Shown: in pieces, positions 6,222 to 6,328 of the stretch
How the letters are laid out: every line of letters begins with the position of its first letter
Numbering within the stretch: position 1 is the first letter of the stretch
Position numbers and translations under genes: made by a program
Source: Candidatus Methanovirga basalitermitum
Lineage (GTDB): Archaea; Methanobacteriota; Methanobacteria; Methanobacteriales; Methanobacteriaceae
Assembly: GCA_031284445.1 (NCBI GenBank)
Contig: JAISZW010000261.1
Span: forward strand, 1-6,328
Length of the DNA stretch: 6,328 nt
Reading direction: 5' to 3'
Notes under the pieces: generated by a model
Database searches by the model: none
Told to the model about the DNA's origin: nothing
What the model saw: the letters and a program-made list of their open reading frames with translations, nothing else

Positions 6222-6292
6222 CAAAAATATGAAAAATCAACGGAATCCCCATAGAGATTCAACATGATATACCATCAGATTTCATATTTTTT
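6222..6292 (+). ncRNA. candidate small structured RNA or element remnant
   Basis: AAAAATATGAAA (6223-6234) pairs perfectly with TTTCATATTTTT (6280-6291), with a further ATC/GAT pairing inside after a two-base bulge. The enclosed 30-odd bases are much richer in G and C than the surroundings and contain an inner hairpin, GAATC/GATTC (6243-6247 and 6256-6260, eight-base loop). The right arm ends in T6 (6287-6292), as at an RNA 3' end, and a TATA-like box lies upstream. Alternatives are a fragment of a mobile element with imperfect ends, or a terminator for a gene beyond the window. No known RNA family is recognised. Confidence 0.25.
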
Positions 6293-6328
6293 CCAAAAGT
6301 ACATCCAAATTAAAAATTAATTATTAAA

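Larger units (their letters stand above)
5738..6328. other. hairpin-rich tail after serA
   Basis: The stretch has no convincing gene but an unusual density of short inverted repeats. Besides those listed separately it has TGATAA/TTATCA at 5809-5829 (nine-base loop), CTATA/TATAG at 5938-5952 and AAAAAAT/ATTTTTT at 5972-5987 (two-base loop). Positions 6117-6170 are almost pure A/T. The 6222-6292 element is clearly less AT-rich. One 62-codon frame at 5844-6032 overlaps several of the hairpins and is described as doubtful. Confidence 0.6.

Overview
This AT-rich window looks like a piece of a Methanobacteriales archaeon, most likely Methanobrevibacter or a close relative. The evidence is an archaeal-type 3-dehydroquinate synthase II, ribosome-binding sites of the GGAGGTGA/AGGTGA kind, TATA-like boxes and long gene-poor spacers. 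The genus is an inference.

There are three well-supported genes, all on the + strand. A 14-helix-type MFS exporter of the DHA2 (EmrB/QacA) family lies at 939-2396. The 3-dehydroquinate synthase II gene (aroB') lies at 2648-3772 and starts with TTG. D-3-phosphoglycerate dehydrogenase (serA) lies at 4166-5737, with its catalytic, regulatory and ACT domains intact. They are 251 and 393 bases apart, so they are probably separate transcription units. aroB' makes 3-dehydroquinate for aromatic amino acids by the archaeal route, and serA commits 3-phosphoglycerate to serine. Both are biosynthetic housekeeping genes; the exporter has no evident link to them.

The spacers hold most of the unexplained structure. 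Positions 1-938 contain only very short frames, T-runs and a strong promoter/ribosome-binding-site pair that leads into a dead 15-codon frame. The 251-base aroB' leader carries two long stem-loops in series, and the loop of the first repeats 14 bases of the aroB' coding start. After aroB', a good ribosome-binding site leads into a frame with two internal stops.

The 591-base tail after serA is the oddest part. Six small, nearly perfect hairpins with mostly 2-3 base loops stand head to tail at 5995-6116, and similar ones lie upstream. A less AT-rich structured element at 6222-6292 ends in a T-run and has a TATA-like palindrome upstream, so it could be a small RNA. No tRNA, rRNA, CRISPR array or complete insertion sequence was recognised.
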